From contig JARIFA010000007.1 in the NCBI GenBank assembly GCA_031127075.1, positions 1 through 64,000 of the forward strand: a stretch of DNA of 64,000 nt, given 5' to 3'. This DNA comes from Gemmatimonadota bacterium. GTDB taxonomy: Bacteria; Gemmatimonadota; Gemmatimonadetes; Gemmatimonadales; Gemmatimonadaceae. Positions 20,572-30,473 of this stretch are shown here, piece by piece. Below the pieces are notes generated by a model, which saw only the letters and a list, made by a program, of their open reading frames with translations, searched no databases and had not been told where the DNA came from. The first letter of the stretch is position 1, and each line of letters starts with the position of its first letter. A program made the position numbers and the translations under genes.

Positions 20572-21417
20572 ATGCGCCTCCGCTCGCTCCGCCGATCGCT
20601 CGTCTGTCTCGCCGTGCTGCTCGGGCCTTCGGCCCTCGCGGCCCAACGGCTGGAGGCGGCCGTCACCGCCGGCGTTGCGAGCGGCGACTACCTCTTCACC
20701 CGCGGCGTCACGAGCTACACGCTCGTCGGCGGCCTCACCGTCTCGGCGGACCGCTGGCGTCTCGGGCTCGAGGTGCCGCTCGTCCGACAGGATGCGACGG
20801 CGGTCGCCTGGGTCGCGGGGATGCCGTTTCCGGTGGGTGGGCCCGACGCCGCGCAGCTGCGCGATCGCCTCGGGGAAACGGCCGTCCCACTCGCGCCAGA
20901 TGGGTATCGCACCACCCTCGCCGATCCGACCTTCACCGTCGGGACCGACCTCGCGCTCACCGACGACGGCAGTGTGCGTCTTGGGATCGTCGGCGCGGTG
21001 AAGGTGCCCGCGGCCGGCGTGGAGACCGGCGTCGGCACCGGGGCCACCGACGTCGGCCTCTCCGGGCACTGGTCGGCGATGGGGAACCGCTCCTTCGCCG
21101 TCGTCGACTTCGGCTATTGGTGGCTCGGTGACCTCCCCGACCTCGCCCTCGACGATCTCATCACCGGGCGCTTCACGATGGGGCGGAGCTTCGGCGAAAT
21201 GGGACGCTTCTCGGCGATGCTGCGCTGGGAGGCGGCGACGGCGGTGATCCCGCAGGTGGATCCTCGGTATAGCGTGGGCGTGGGGATGGGCGTCGCTGTG
21301 GCGCGCGAGGAGAGTCTGACGCTCGCGGTGGATCGCGGCACGAGTGAGACGGCGCCCGACTGGCGCCTCACGATGCGCTGGCGGCACGGGGTGCCCGCGG
21401 GAGGGTGGGGGCGCTAG
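20572..21417 (+). CDS. Predicted outer-membrane beta-barrel protein
   Basis: Signal peptide; amphipathic beta-strand pattern, e.g. SYTLVGGLTVSADRWRLGLEVPLV, AVVDFGYWWLGD. Confidence 0.55.
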   Translation: MRLRSLRRSLVCLAVLLGPSALAAQRLEAAVTAGVASGDYLFTRGVTSYTLVGGLTVSADRWRLGLEVPLVRQDATAVAWVAGMPFPVGGPDAAQLRDRLGETAVPLAPDGYRTTLADPTFTVGTDLALTDDGSVRLGIVGAVKVPAAGVETGVGTGATDVGLSGHWSAMGNRSFAVVDFGYWWLGDLPDLALDDLITGRFTMGRSFGEMGRFSAMLRWEAATAVIPQVDPRYSVGVGMGVAVAREESLTLAVDRGTSETAPDWRLTMRWRHGVPAGGWGR

Positions 21418-21484
21418 TCGCGTCCCCGGCACGGGAGCGCTACGATTGGCCGTCGTTGGATTGACGTCCTCTCGGAGCCTCCCG

Positions 21485-22879
21485 TTGCCTTACCCCCGCC
21501 GCGTCGGCGCTACTCTCCTTGTATGGCTCGCCTCGGCGATCGGGCTTCCGGCGCAGGCGACGCTGCGGGGCGTCGTGCACGACTCGTTGCTCACCCATCG
21601 TCCGCTGGCAGGAGCCACGGTCGTCGTCCACGGCACCGACCGCACCGCGCTCACCGATCGCCGCGGGCGATTCACGATTCCGGATCTTCCGCTTGGATCG
21701 CACGTCGTCGGATTCTTTCACCCGACCTTCGATTCACTCGATCTGGCGGCGCCCGGTCAGCGGGTAGAGCTCATCGCTGGTCGGTCGACGATGGTCCAAC
21801 TCGCGACCCCATCCATCCGCGGCGCGAGCCTGCTGCTCTGTCGGCGACCGCCGGAGCCGTCGACGTTGGTCCTGACCGGGACCGTGCGTGCGGCGGCGGG
21901 TGACGCGCCACTTGAGCGCGCCGTGGTCGAGGTGCGTTGGTTCGAACTCGCGCTCGGTGGGGCCCGGGCGCGCGAGACGATGTTCGTCGCGACTGACACC
22001 ACCGCAGCCGACGGCCGCTACCGGCTCTGCGGTGTGCCGACGGATATCGCGCTCACGATGGTGGCGACCATGGCCGGTCAGACGACCGGCCCGGTCGCGT
22101 TGGCCTTCGATTCCGTCGGCGTCGCCCGTCGCGACCTGCGCGTGAGCCTCTCCGACCCTGCCGCGGCGACGATGCTGGTTGATACGATCGAGGCGCGCCA
22201 TCCCGCCGGTCTCGGGCGGCTCACCGTCGTCGTGCGTGACCCGTCGGGGGCATCGGTCGGTCGTGCCATCGTCGGGCTCCGCGGGACCGATCGCGCGGAT
22301 ACCACCGATGTCACCGGTCGCGTGGTGATCGCCGACGTTCCCTCGGGGACACAGACCATCGCGGTTCGGGCCCTCGGGCGCCAGCCGCAGGAGCTGGTGA
22401 TCGACATCGTGCCCGGTGCCGCGACGCCGGTCACGATCACCCTCGATCGCTTCGTGACCCTGCTTCCGGCCGTCGCCGTCGTCGGGCAGGCGCCGGATGC
22501 CCGACGTGCGGGGATCGAGCGCCGCGTGCGCGCGGGCATTGGCTATGTCATCGCGGGCGAGGACGCGCGGGCGCTCGCCTTCTCATCAGTCGGTTGGGCG
22601 CGGATCCCTGGGGTGACGCTCTCGTCAGGGCGCGTCTTCTCCGGACCGCTGATCGTGCAGGACGATCCGGTGCCGATGATGCGCGGGTTCGGTGGCGAGC
22701 GCTGCCGTGCGGATGTTTGGGTGGATGGCATCCGGTTCTCCAACCTCTCGGGGTGGGAGCTACGCGGGATGCTGGTCAACGCCCGGACGGTCGAGGTGTA
22801 TTCGTCGGCGTCTCGCGTCCCTGTGGAGTTCACCACCGTCAGTGCGAGCCCCTGCGGGGCCGTGCTCATCTGGTCCTGA
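21485..22879 (+). CDS. Carboxypeptidase-regulatory-like domain protein with TonB-plug-like C-terminus
   Basis: GVVHDSLLTHRPLAGATVVVHGTDRTALTDRRGRFTIPDLPLGSHVV repeats; C-term GIGYVIAGEDARALAFSSVGWARIPGV..DVWVDGIRF; likely TTG start at 21485 (uncertain). Confidence 0.65.
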   Translation: MPYPRRVGATLLVWLASAIGLPAQATLRGVVHDSLLTHRPLAGATVVVHGTDRTALTDRRGRFTIPDLPLGSHVVGFFHPTFDSLDLAAPGQRVELIAGRSTMVQLATPSIRGASLLLCRRPPEPSTLVLTGTVRAAAGDAPLERAVVEVRWFELALGGARARETMFVATDTTAADGRYRLCGVPTDIALTMVATMAGQTTGPVALAFDSVGVARRDLRVSLSDPAAATMLVDTIEARHPAGLGRLTVVVRDPSGASVGRAIVGLRGTDRADTTDVTGRVVIADVPSGTQTIAVRALGRQPQELVIDIVPGAATPVTITLDRFVTLLPAVAVVGQAPDARRAGIERRVRAGIGYVIAGEDARALAFSSVGWARIPGVTLSSGRVFSGPLIVQDDPVPMMRGFGGERCRADVWVDGIRFSNLSGWELRGMLVNARTVEVYSSASRVPVEFTTVSASPCGAVLIWS

Positions 22880-22884
22880 TACCG

Positions 22885-23775
22885 ATGCGACACTTCCTTT
22901 CCCTGCTCCTTGCCTCGGCGCTCGCCCTCCCCGCGCAATCGACCGCCGTCGTGATGCTCGGCACCGGTACGCCGAACGCCGACCCTGACCGCAGTGGCCC
23001 GGCCGTCGCCGTGGTGCGCGGCGGCCGGTCGTATCTCGTCGATGCGGGGCCCGGCGTCGTGCGCCGCGCCGCCGCCGCGGCACAGGTCCACGGCGATACC
23101 GCGCTCCTCCCGCGGAACCTCCGCGTCCTCTTCCTCACGCACCTCCACTCCGATCACACCGTCGGCCTCCCCGACCTGATCCTCTCCGCGTGGACCCTCG
23201 AACGCGAGGTGCCGCTCGAGGTCTACGGCCCGCCGGGCACGCAGGCGATGGTCGACCACCTCCTCGCCGCGTATGCCGCCGACATCCGGAACCGGCTCGA
23301 CGGCCTCGAGCCCGCGAACCCCACGGGCTACCAGGTGCGTGTGCACGAGATCGCGCCGGGCCAGGTCTACGCCGACGGGAACCTCAGGGTCACCGCCTTC
23401 GCGGTCCCGCACGGCGACTGGGAGGTCGCCCTCGGGTATCGGTTCGACGCGCCGGATCGTTCCATCGTCATCTCTGGCGACACCCGTGCGAGCGATGCCG
23501 TCGTCACCGCATGCAACGGGTGTGACCTCCTCGTCCACGAGGTCTACTCGGCCGAGCGCTTCCGCACCCGCCCGCCTGAATGGCAGGCGTATCACGCGCG
23601 GGCGCATACCTCGACCTCCGAACTCGCCGCCCTCGCCACCCGGGCCGCTCCCCGCGCCCTGGTGCTCTACCACCAGTTGTACTGGGGCACCGACGACGCG
23701 GGGCTCCTCGCCGAGGTGCGGGCAGCGGGATATCGCCGTGCCGTCGTCGCGGCGCGCGACCTCGGCCGCTACTGA
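22885..23775 (+). CDS. MBL-fold metallohydrolase (RNase Z/arylsulfatase-like), secreted
   Basis: FLTHLHSDHTVGLPDL (HxHxDH), VISGDTRASDAVV, AHTSTSELAAL; signal peptide; ATG 22885. Confidence 0.85.
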   Translation: MRHFLSLLLASALALPAQSTAVVMLGTGTPNADPDRSGPAVAVVRGGRSYLVDAGPGVVRRAAAAAQVHGDTALLPRNLRVLFLTHLHSDHTVGLPDLILSAWTLEREVPLEVYGPPGTQAMVDHLLAAYAADIRNRLDGLEPANPTGYQVRVHEIAPGQVYADGNLRVTAFAVPHGDWEVALGYRFDAPDRSIVISGDTRASDAVVTACNGCDLLVHEVYSAERFRTRPPEWQAYHARAHTSTSELAALATRAAPRALVLYHQLYWGTDDAGLLAEVRAAGYRRAVVAARDLGRY

Positions 23776-23826
23776 GGCGGCGCGCCCGCCGTTGGCCGCG
23801 CCTGCCTCGCCCCGGTAAGATTCGGT

Positions 23827-26109
23827 ATGAGCCCGGAGCGCGCCCTCGCGGCGATGTTGAAGGACGGAGGACCGGAGTTCTCCCCGCGCGACGTGGTGGC
23901 GTTCACCAAGCTCGCCGAGGGACTCAGCGCCGCGCAGACGCTGGAGGAGCTCCTCTGGGCCGTCGCCCACGAGGCGCTCGGCGCGATGCAACTCGAGGAC
24001 GTGATCATCTACCTCGTCGACCAGTCGCGCGGGGTCTGCGTCCAGGCCGCCGCCTACGGGCCGAAGAACCCCGAGGGCCGGACGATCAAGGCCCCGATCG
24101 AGATCCCGATCGGGAACGGGATCGTCGGGCGGGTGGCGAAAAGCGGGGAGGCGGCGCTCGTCCCCGACGTGCGCATCGATCCCGACTACATCCCCGACGA
24201 CGTCGCGCGCCGCTCCGAACTGACGGTGCCGATCATCGTCGACGGAGAAGTCCTCGCCGTCATCGACAGCGAGCACAGCATCGCGGGGTTCTTCACGCCG
24301 CGGCACCAGACGGTGTTCATGGCGATCGCGCGCCTCGCCGCGCCTCGCATCGAGCAGTTCGTCCTCCGTAGACGGCTACACGAGGCCGGGGATGCGCGGC
24401 TCCAATCACAGGTGCAGCGCCTCGAGCGTCGGTTCGCCCGCGAGCAGAAGGCCCGCCGTGAGGCCGAGCGGCTGCTCGAGACGAAGTCGCGCGAGTTATA
24501 TGAGCTCAACCAGGCGCTCACGTCGCAGGCCTCCGGATTGCAGGCGCAGTTGCTCGAGTCCACCGGTGAGACCATCAAGATTCGCGAGATCTACCAGACC
24601 GTCCTCGACCGACTCCCCTTCCAGCTCGGGATCTTCGACGCCGATGGCGTCTATACCTATGCGAATCCCGCGGCAATCGCCGACCCGGAGGTCCGCGAGT
24701 GGATCATCGGAAAGAGCAATCGGGAGTATGGGCAACGCCGCGGCCTCCCCGAGGCGGTGATCGCCGAGCGCGATGCGCTGATCCGGCAGGTCGCCGAGTC
24801 CGGTGTGGCGGTTGAGTTCGATGAATCATTCACGACGAAAACCGGGGAGCTTCGGCACTTCCGCCGGACGATCGCCCCCATCAGAGGCTTTGATGGGACG
24901 GTGGTGCGCCTCATCGGCGCGGGGCTCGACATCACCGAGATGCGGCGCGTGGAGGAGCAGCTCCGGCAGTCGCAGAAGATGGAGGCGGTCGGGCTCCTCG
25001 CCGGCGGCGTCGCGCATGACTTCAACAATCTTCTGACGGTCGTCACCGGCATTGCCGAGGTCCTTCGCACCGACCTCGCCGCATCGCCGGATCGCGTCGC
25101 GATGGTCGACGAGCTCATCGCGGCGGTGAAACGTGGGTCGGACCTCACCCGGAAGCTCCTCGCCTTCAGCCGCCGGACCGTCGTGGAGCCGCGGGTCATC
25201 GAGCTCACCGATGCGATTCGCCAGGCGAGCATCCTCTTCGGACGCCTCCTCTCGGAGCGCATCACGCTCGCCCTCGATCTGCCGGACGGCGAGCTCAACG
25301 TCCGCATCGACCCCGGCGCGCTCGATCAGCTCCTCTTCAATCTCGCGGTGAACGCCCGCGACGCGATGCCCGCGGGCGGTACCTTCCGTATCACCGTCGC
25401 CAGCGAGACGCTCACGGCCGCTGCCGCGGCGCGTCTCGAACTGCCGGCAGGCCCCTATGTACGTATCGAGGTGAGCGACACGGGCGTCGGGATGCCCCCG
25501 GCGGTGCTCGCCCGGATCTTCGAGCCCTTCTTCACCACCAAGCCGACCGGGCAGGGGACCGGCCTCGGCCTCGCGACAGTGTATGCGATCGTCGCCCAAG
25601 CGAAGGGCGCCATCCGCGTGAAGAGCGTCGAGCGACAGGGGGCCAGTTTCACCATTCACCTCCCACAGGTGAGTGAATCCGCGCGCCGCCCCTCCATCAG
25701 CGGCGTCGCCGGCGAGGGCATCGCCCGTGGGACGGAGCGCATCCTCGTCGCCGAGGACGAGGACGGCGTGCGAAAACTGGTGTGTCGTCTGTTGAAGTCG
25801 CTCGGCTATGAGGTGCTCGAGGCGCGGCGCGGCGAGCAGGCGCTCTCGCTCGGCGAGGCGGTGGGTCGACTCGACCTCCTCCTCACCGACATCCGGATGC
25901 CCGACTTCACCGGAATCGAGGTCGCCGACCGGCTGCGTGCGCAGCGCCCGGGCCTCCGCGTCCTCTTCATGAGCGGCTACATCGACGATCCGGATCTGCG
26001 GGGCCGACTCGCCACCGACCGGAGTCTCGTCCTCGACAAGCCCTTCACCACCGCCCAACTCGCGGAGAAGGTGCGTGCCGCTCTCGAAGCGCCGACGGAC
26101 TCAGCCTGA
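23827..26109 (+). CDS. Hybrid sensor histidine kinase: GAF-PAS-HisKA-HATPase-REC
   Basis: GAF region (IGNGIVGRVAKSGEAALVPDVR), PAS (QLGIFDADGVYTYANPAAIAD), H-box GVAHDFNNLLTVVTG, G-box GQGTGLGLATVYAIVAQ, C-terminal REC (VAEDEDGVRKLVCRLL..LLLTDIRMPDFTG). Confidence 0.9.
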   Translation: MSPERALAAMLKDGGPEFSPRDVVAFTKLAEGLSAAQTLEELLWAVAHEALGAMQLEDVIIYLVDQSRGVCVQAAAYGPKNPEGRTIKAPIEIPIGNGIVGRVAKSGEAALVPDVRIDPDYIPDDVARRSELTVPIIVDGEVLAVIDSEHSIAGFFTPRHQTVFMAIARLAAPRIEQFVLRRRLHEAGDARLQSQVQRLERRFAREQKARREAERLLETKSRELYELNQALTSQASGLQAQLLESTGETIKIREIYQTVLDRLPFQLGIFDADGVYTYANPAAIADPEVREWIIGKSNREYGQRRGLPEAVIAERDALIRQVAESGVAVEFDESFTTKTGELRHFRRTIAPIRGFDGTVVRLIGAGLDITEMRRVEEQLRQSQKMEAVGLLAGGVAHDFNNLLTVVTGIAEVLRTDLAASPDRVAMVDELIAAVKRGSDLTRKLLAFSRRTVVEPRVIELTDAIRQASILFGRLLSERITLALDLPDGELNVRIDPGALDQLLFNLAVNARDAMPAGGTFRITVASETLTAAAAARLELPAGPYVRIEVSDTGVGMPPAVLARIFEPFFTTKPTGQGTGLGLATVYAIVAQAKGAIRVKSVERQGASFTIHLPQVSESARRPSISGVAGEGIARGTERILVAEDEDGVRKLVCRLLKSLGYEVLEARRGEQALSLGEAVGRLDLLLTDIRMPDFTGIEVADRLRAQRPGLRVLFMSGYIDDPDLRGRLATDRSLVLDKPFTTAQLAEKVRAALEAPTDSA

Positions 26110-27267
26110 GCCGATGGGCCGCCACCGGATCTCGCGGTGCGGTCGGCCGAACAGATACCCCTGGGTGAGCTCGATCCCCAGATCCCAGAGCGCCTCCGCC
26201 TCCTCGGCCTTCTCGACACCCTCGGCGATGATCTGGATGTTCATCGACTGGCAGAGGATCACCATCGACGCCACGACCGCGCGGCGCGTCATGCTCTCGT
26301 GGATGTCGCGGATCAGCGACATGTCGAGCTTCACGATACTGGGCTCGAGCTGCGTGATCGAGGAGAGTCCGGAGTAGCCGGCCCCGAGGTCGTCCACGGC
26401 GAGCCGATAGCCCATCTCGCGGAGCTGTTTGACGCGCGACGGAAGGTTCAGCGACGCGTCGAGCTTCGTCCGCTCCGTGATCTCGAGCACCACACGCGAC
26501 GCGAAGGCGGAGAGCGGGGCCGCCGGATCGACGAGGTCCGGGTCCGCGAGGTCCTCGGCCACGATGTTCACCAGTGCGAGCGCCCCGTCCGGGAACGAGG
26601 GGATGCTCTCCGCCACGCGGGTCCGGATCCGGCGTGAGAGCTCGCGTCCCCGCTCGATCCGTTGTGCCGAGGTCACGAAGACCTCCGGTTGCGAGAGTTG
26701 CGGCTCGTCGGAGCGCAACAACGCCTCGAAGGCGAAGAGCTGCGTCCCCTTGTGGCTGGTGATCGGCTGCCACGCCATCCAGAGCCCTGCCATCGCCTCG
26801 TCCACGAGCCGGCTCGCCGTCACGCGCGCGGCGTCTTCGGAGCGGACGGCATCGAGCGCCTCCTTCTGCAGTCGCGCGAAGGAGCGCGCGAGACCGGCTT
26901 TTCGCACCGTCGCCTCGAGCTCCGCCAGATCCACCGGCTTCATCAGGTACCGGAAGGCCCCGAGGTTCACGGCGAGGATCGCCGACTCGAGTTGCGGCGC
27001 GGCGGTCATCAGGATGAACGGCAGGGAGGCATCCCGGTCCCGCACCTCGGCGAGGAACTGCAGACCAGACGAGCCCGGCATGTTGATGTCGCTGACGATG
27101 ACATCGACCGTCTCCTCCGCGAGCAGTCGCTTCGCCTCATCGACAGATCCCGCGGTGAGCGGGGCGAAGCCCGCGTGTTCGAGGAGCCGGGCGAGCGCGG
27201 TGCGCATCGGCCGATCGTCGTCGACCAGCAGGACGCGGAGGCGGGAGGGAGCGATCTGGTCGGTCAT
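26101..27267 (-). CDS. Response regulator with EAL (c-di-GMP phosphodiesterase) output domain
   Basis: REC: RVLLVDDDRPMRTAL, VDVIVSDINMPG; EAL: AFEALLR, VVLEITERT, LAVDDLGAGYSGL, IVKLDMSLIRDI, IIAEGVEKAEEA; ATG 27267 overlaps upstream TGA (ATGA). Confidence 0.88.
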   Translation of the reverse strand: MTDQIAPSRLRVLLVDDDRPMRTALARLLEHAGFAPLTAGSVDEAKRLLAEETVDVIVSDINMPGSSGLQFLAEVRDRDASLPFILMTAAPQLESAILAVNLGAFRYLMKPVDLAELEATVRKAGLARSFARLQKEALDAVRSEDAARVTASRLVDEAMAGLWMAWQPITSHKGTQLFAFEALLRSDEPQLSQPEVFVTSAQRIERGRELSRRIRTRVAESIPSFPDGALALVNIVAEDLADPDLVDPAAPLSAFASRVVLEITERTKLDASLNLPSRVKQLREMGYRLAVDDLGAGYSGLSSITQLEPSIVKLDMSLIRDIHESMTRRAVVASMVILCQSMNIQIIAEGVEKAEEAEALWDLGIELTQGYLFGRPHREIRWRPIGSG

Positions 27268-28394
27268 ACGGGCTGGGACCGGGGGAGGACGATCCCGAGG
27301 GTCGTCCCTGCGGCGTCCACGGTGAGGAGGGCATGGCCGCCGTGCGCCTCTGCGACGAGTCGCGCGAGGTGCAGGCCGAGGCCGATGTCGTGCCGGGCCC
27401 CGCGGCGGCGCAGCTCGGTTGCGCCGAATCGCCCGAAGAGGAGTGGGGCCTCCGATTCGGGGAGCCCGGTGCTCCGGTCGCACACCGTGCAGGTGATCTT
27501 CGTCGCGTCGGCCGTGGCGCCGACGCGGACGGTGTCGCCGTCCGGGGCGTAGCGGAGCGCGTTCACCACGAGGTTGGCGAGTGCGCGACGCACGAGGTCG
27601 GCGTCGAGGTCGACGGTGAGATCCGCACCCGGGTCGGCCACGAGCGAGAGTCCCTGCGCCGTCGCCATCGGGCTGAGCTCGCGTACGACCGCGTCGACGA
27701 GGGGCCGCAGCGCGGTCGGGGCTCGGATGGCTCGCAGCACGCCGGCCTCGAGTCCGCGCACGTCGAGCAGATCGTCCACGAGTGCCTTGAGGCGGTCGGC
27801 CGCGGCGGTCGCCCCGTCGACCGACTCCTTCATATCAGGGGTCAGCGCCTCGAACTCGAGGAGCTTGAGGTTCGCGAGGAGCCCGGCGAGCGGATTCCGG
27901 AGGTCGTGCACCAGGATCGCCGCGAGTTCGTCCTTCCGCGCATCGACCTCCTCGAGGGTGCGCCGCAGCGCCTCACGCTCCACCCAGAGCGCCCGCGACC
28001 TCAGGAAGGCTCGCACCCGGAGTTCCACCTCGCCGAGGTCGAACGGCTTGGCGATGAAGTCGTCCACCCCGGCCTGAAGCCCCGCGAGTCGGTGCGCCCG
28101 GTCGGCGAAGGCGGTCACCAGCACGATCGGGAGGTGGGCCTCGGGGTGCAGCTCGCGCAGGCGGCGGGCCACGCTCAGGCCGTCGAGATCCGGGAGCACC
28201 ACGTCGAGCAGGACCAGGTCCACCGGCTCGGTCGCGGCGAGCCGCAACGCTTCCTCCCCCGTCGTCGCCTCAAGGACGTGACAGATGGGGGCGAACAGGC
28301 TCCGGAGCACCTCCCGGGCCGACGAGGTGTCGTCGACGATCAGGAGGGTCGGCAGGGTCGGCGGGGTCGCGTCGGACGTGGCGGCGGCGGGCAT
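27264..28394 (-). CDS. Hybrid REC-histidine kinase (REC-HisKA-HATPase)
   Basis: TLLIVDDTSSAREVLRSL, LVLLDVVLPDLDG, H-box AAILVHDLRNPLAGLLANL, N-box RRALANLVVNALRYAPDG; ATG 28394. Confidence 0.87.
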   Translation of the reverse strand: MPAAATSDATPPTLPTLLIVDDTSSAREVLRSLFAPICHVLEATTGEEALRLAATEPVDLVLLDVVLPDLDGLSVARRLRELHPEAHLPIVLVTAFADRAHRLAGLQAGVDDFIAKPFDLGEVELRVRAFLRSRALWVEREALRRTLEEVDARKDELAAILVHDLRNPLAGLLANLKLLEFEALTPDMKESVDGATAAADRLKALVDDLLDVRGLEAGVLRAIRAPTALRPLVDAVVRELSPMATAQGLSLVADPGADLTVDLDADLVRRALANLVVNALRYAPDGDTVRVGATADATKITCTVCDRSTGLPESEAPLLFGRFGATELRRRGARHDIGLGLHLARLVAEAHGGHALLTVDAAGTTLGIVLPRSQPV

Positions 28395-28445
28395 CGGCTC
28401 TGTAGCAGTATAGCGCGCTCCGCCCGACGGGGTAACGTTATCGAT

Positions 28446-28988
28446 ATGAAAGGCATGGTCTTCACCCACTTCCTCGATTTCGTGACCGAGCAGTTCGGTC
28501 CCGAGATGGCCGATGACATCATCGAGGCCAACGATCTGCCGAGTGGCGGCGCCTACACCTCGGTCGGCACGTACAGCCACAGTGAGATGGTGGCGATGGT
28601 CGGAACCCTCGCAGAGCGCACCGGCGTCCCTGCCGACGGCCTCGTCCGCGCCTTCGGTGAGCGGCTGAGCGACACCTTCGCGCGCGACTTCCCTGACTTC
28701 TATCGTCGGGCGACGAACCTCTTCGACTTCCTCGAGAGCATCGAGCAGCACATCCACGTCGAGGTCCGGAAGCTCTACCCGGATGCTGAACTCCCGACGT
28801 TTCGCACGGAATCACGCACGCTGACGCGCCTCGTAATCCGCTACACCAGCCCCCGCCGGATGGGGCACCTCTCCGAAGGGCTCATCACCGGGTCGGCGCG
28901 CCAGTTCGGCGTCGAGGTTCGCGTCCACGCCGAACCCCTCGCCGAGACCGACGGCCTCGACGTCCGTTTCACCATCGACCTCGCGTAG
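28446..28988 (+). CDS. H-NOX (heme NO/O2-binding) domain protein
   Basis: MKGMVFTHFLDFVTEQFG; HIHVEVRKLYPDAELPTF (proximal His region) and RYTSPRRM = YxSxR heme-propionate motif. Confidence 0.9.
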   Translation: MKGMVFTHFLDFVTEQFGPEMADDIIEANDLPSGGAYTSVGTYSHSEMVAMVGTLAERTGVPADGLVRAFGERLSDTFARDFPDFYRRATNLFDFLESIEQHIHVEVRKLYPDAELPTFRTESRTLTRLVIRYTSPRRMGHLSEGLITGSARQFGVEVRVHAEPLAETDGLDVRFTIDLA

Positions 28989-29039
28989 CCGGCCCGCTCC
29001 CACCGCCCACGCGCCCGCCATACCCCTCACGGATTCCCC

Positions 29040-30467
29040 ATGCGCCTCCGTCGCGTCCTCGCCTGCGTCGCCCTCATCGCCCCGCTCGCGGCGACGGCCC
29101 AGGAGACCCCCACCCAGCGTGCGGCCGCGGCCGATGTGGTCCGTCGCCTCGGTGACCTCCGCACCACCATCGATGCCGCCGGGCTCGCCCGCCGACTCAC
29201 CACCGCGCGGAGTGCGACACGCGACGCCGTCGTCGAACGCGCACGGCAGCTCTGGGAGACCGAGCTGCAGGCGATGTCGGACGACATCACTCGGCATCCG
29301 GAGATCGGCTTCCAGGAGCGGCGGTCGGTCGACGTGCTCGTGGCCTGGCTCCGCGCGCACGACTTCGATGTGACCGTCGGCGTCGCCGACCTGCCGACCG
29401 CCTTCACGGCGACCTATCGCAAGGGCACCCCGGGGCCGAACCTCGGCGTCATCGTCGAGTACGATGCGCTTCGTGGCACCATGCGTGATTACCACGGCGA
29501 CCAGCACAGCGCCCAAGGTCCGATCGGACTCGCCGCGGCGGTGGCCGTCGCAGAGTTCCTGACGCGCACCGGCACGCCGGGCACGGTCACCGTGATCGGC
29601 ACACCGGCGGAGGAGATGATGCCGCCCCCGTCGAAGACGGTGATGCACGAGCGGGGCGTCTTCAACGGCCTCGACGTCGCCGTGCGGTCCCACTCGAGCA
29701 CCGACACGCAACGCCCCGCGCCCGGGTTCGGCTCCTGCTGCCTCAATATCGACGGCGTGAAGTACGTCTTCTCCGGCGCGCCCGCGCACCAGATGATGCC
29801 GTGGGAGGGCCGCGATGCGCTCACCGCCGTGGTGCGCTTCTTCACGAACGTCGACGGGATCCGGAAGAACATCCGCCCTGAGGCGCGCATCCAGGGGATC
29901 ATCAGCGAGGGCGGGAAGGCCCCGAACGTCGTCCCCGACCGCGCCGTTGCCGACTTCTACATCCGGTATCCGGACGAGGTCTACCTCGCGCAGGTGCGGC
30001 AGATGGTCGACGACGCCGCGCGCGCGGCCGCGCTCGCCACGGGGACGCGCGTCAGCATCGAACCCTATGGCAGCATGCGCGACGGCATCTCCGTCGGCGC
30101 GCTGAATGAGGTCGCCTTCGCCTATGTGCGGAAGTACGGCGCCACCCGGGTGAAGGAGGAGCCACAGAAGCCGCAGGGATGGGAGGAGACGGGCTCCGTC
30201 TCGCGTGACCTCCCGGGTGTCGGCTTCAGCGCCTACACCTCGAGCGGTGGCTTCCATACGTACGAGATGGAGGCCGACGCGCTGAACGAGATCGGCCACA
30301 CCGGCTTCCGGATCGATGCGATGGCGATGGCCGCGCTACTGCACGACTTCGCCACCGATGCGGGCTTCCGCACGAAGGTGCGCGAGGAGTTCACGGCAAC
30401 GAAGGGACTCTTCGGCGATTACCTCACCGCGCTCCGTCCCGCGTATCCCATCCCGGCGATCCGCTGA
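29040..30467 (+). CDS. Secreted M20 family amidohydrolase (AbgB-like)
   Basis: ITRHPEIGFQERRSV, NLGVIVEYDALRG, VIGTPAEEMMPP; signal peptide. Confidence 0.82.
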   Translation: MRLRRVLACVALIAPLAATAQETPTQRAAAADVVRRLGDLRTTIDAAGLARRLTTARSATRDAVVERARQLWETELQAMSDDITRHPEIGFQERRSVDVLVAWLRAHDFDVTVGVADLPTAFTATYRKGTPGPNLGVIVEYDALRGTMRDYHGDQHSAQGPIGLAAAVAVAEFLTRTGTPGTVTVIGTPAEEMMPPPSKTVMHERGVFNGLDVAVRSHSSTDTQRPAPGFGSCCLNIDGVKYVFSGAPAHQMMPWEGRDALTAVVRFFTNVDGIRKNIRPEARIQGIISEGGKAPNVVPDRAVADFYIRYPDEVYLAQVRQMVDDAARAAALATGTRVSIEPYGSMRDGISVGALNEVAFAYVRKYGATRVKEEPQKPQGWEETGSVSRDLPGVGFSAYTSSGGFHTYEMEADALNEIGHTGFRIDAMAMAALLHDFATDAGFRTKVREEFTATKGLFGDYLTALRPAYPIPAIR

Positions 30468-30473
30468 GCTGGC

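Noticed and set aside
19611-21131. 506-aa plus-strand ORF
   Set aside because: Arg-rich shadow ORF across mqnB and neighbours; no conserved motifs.
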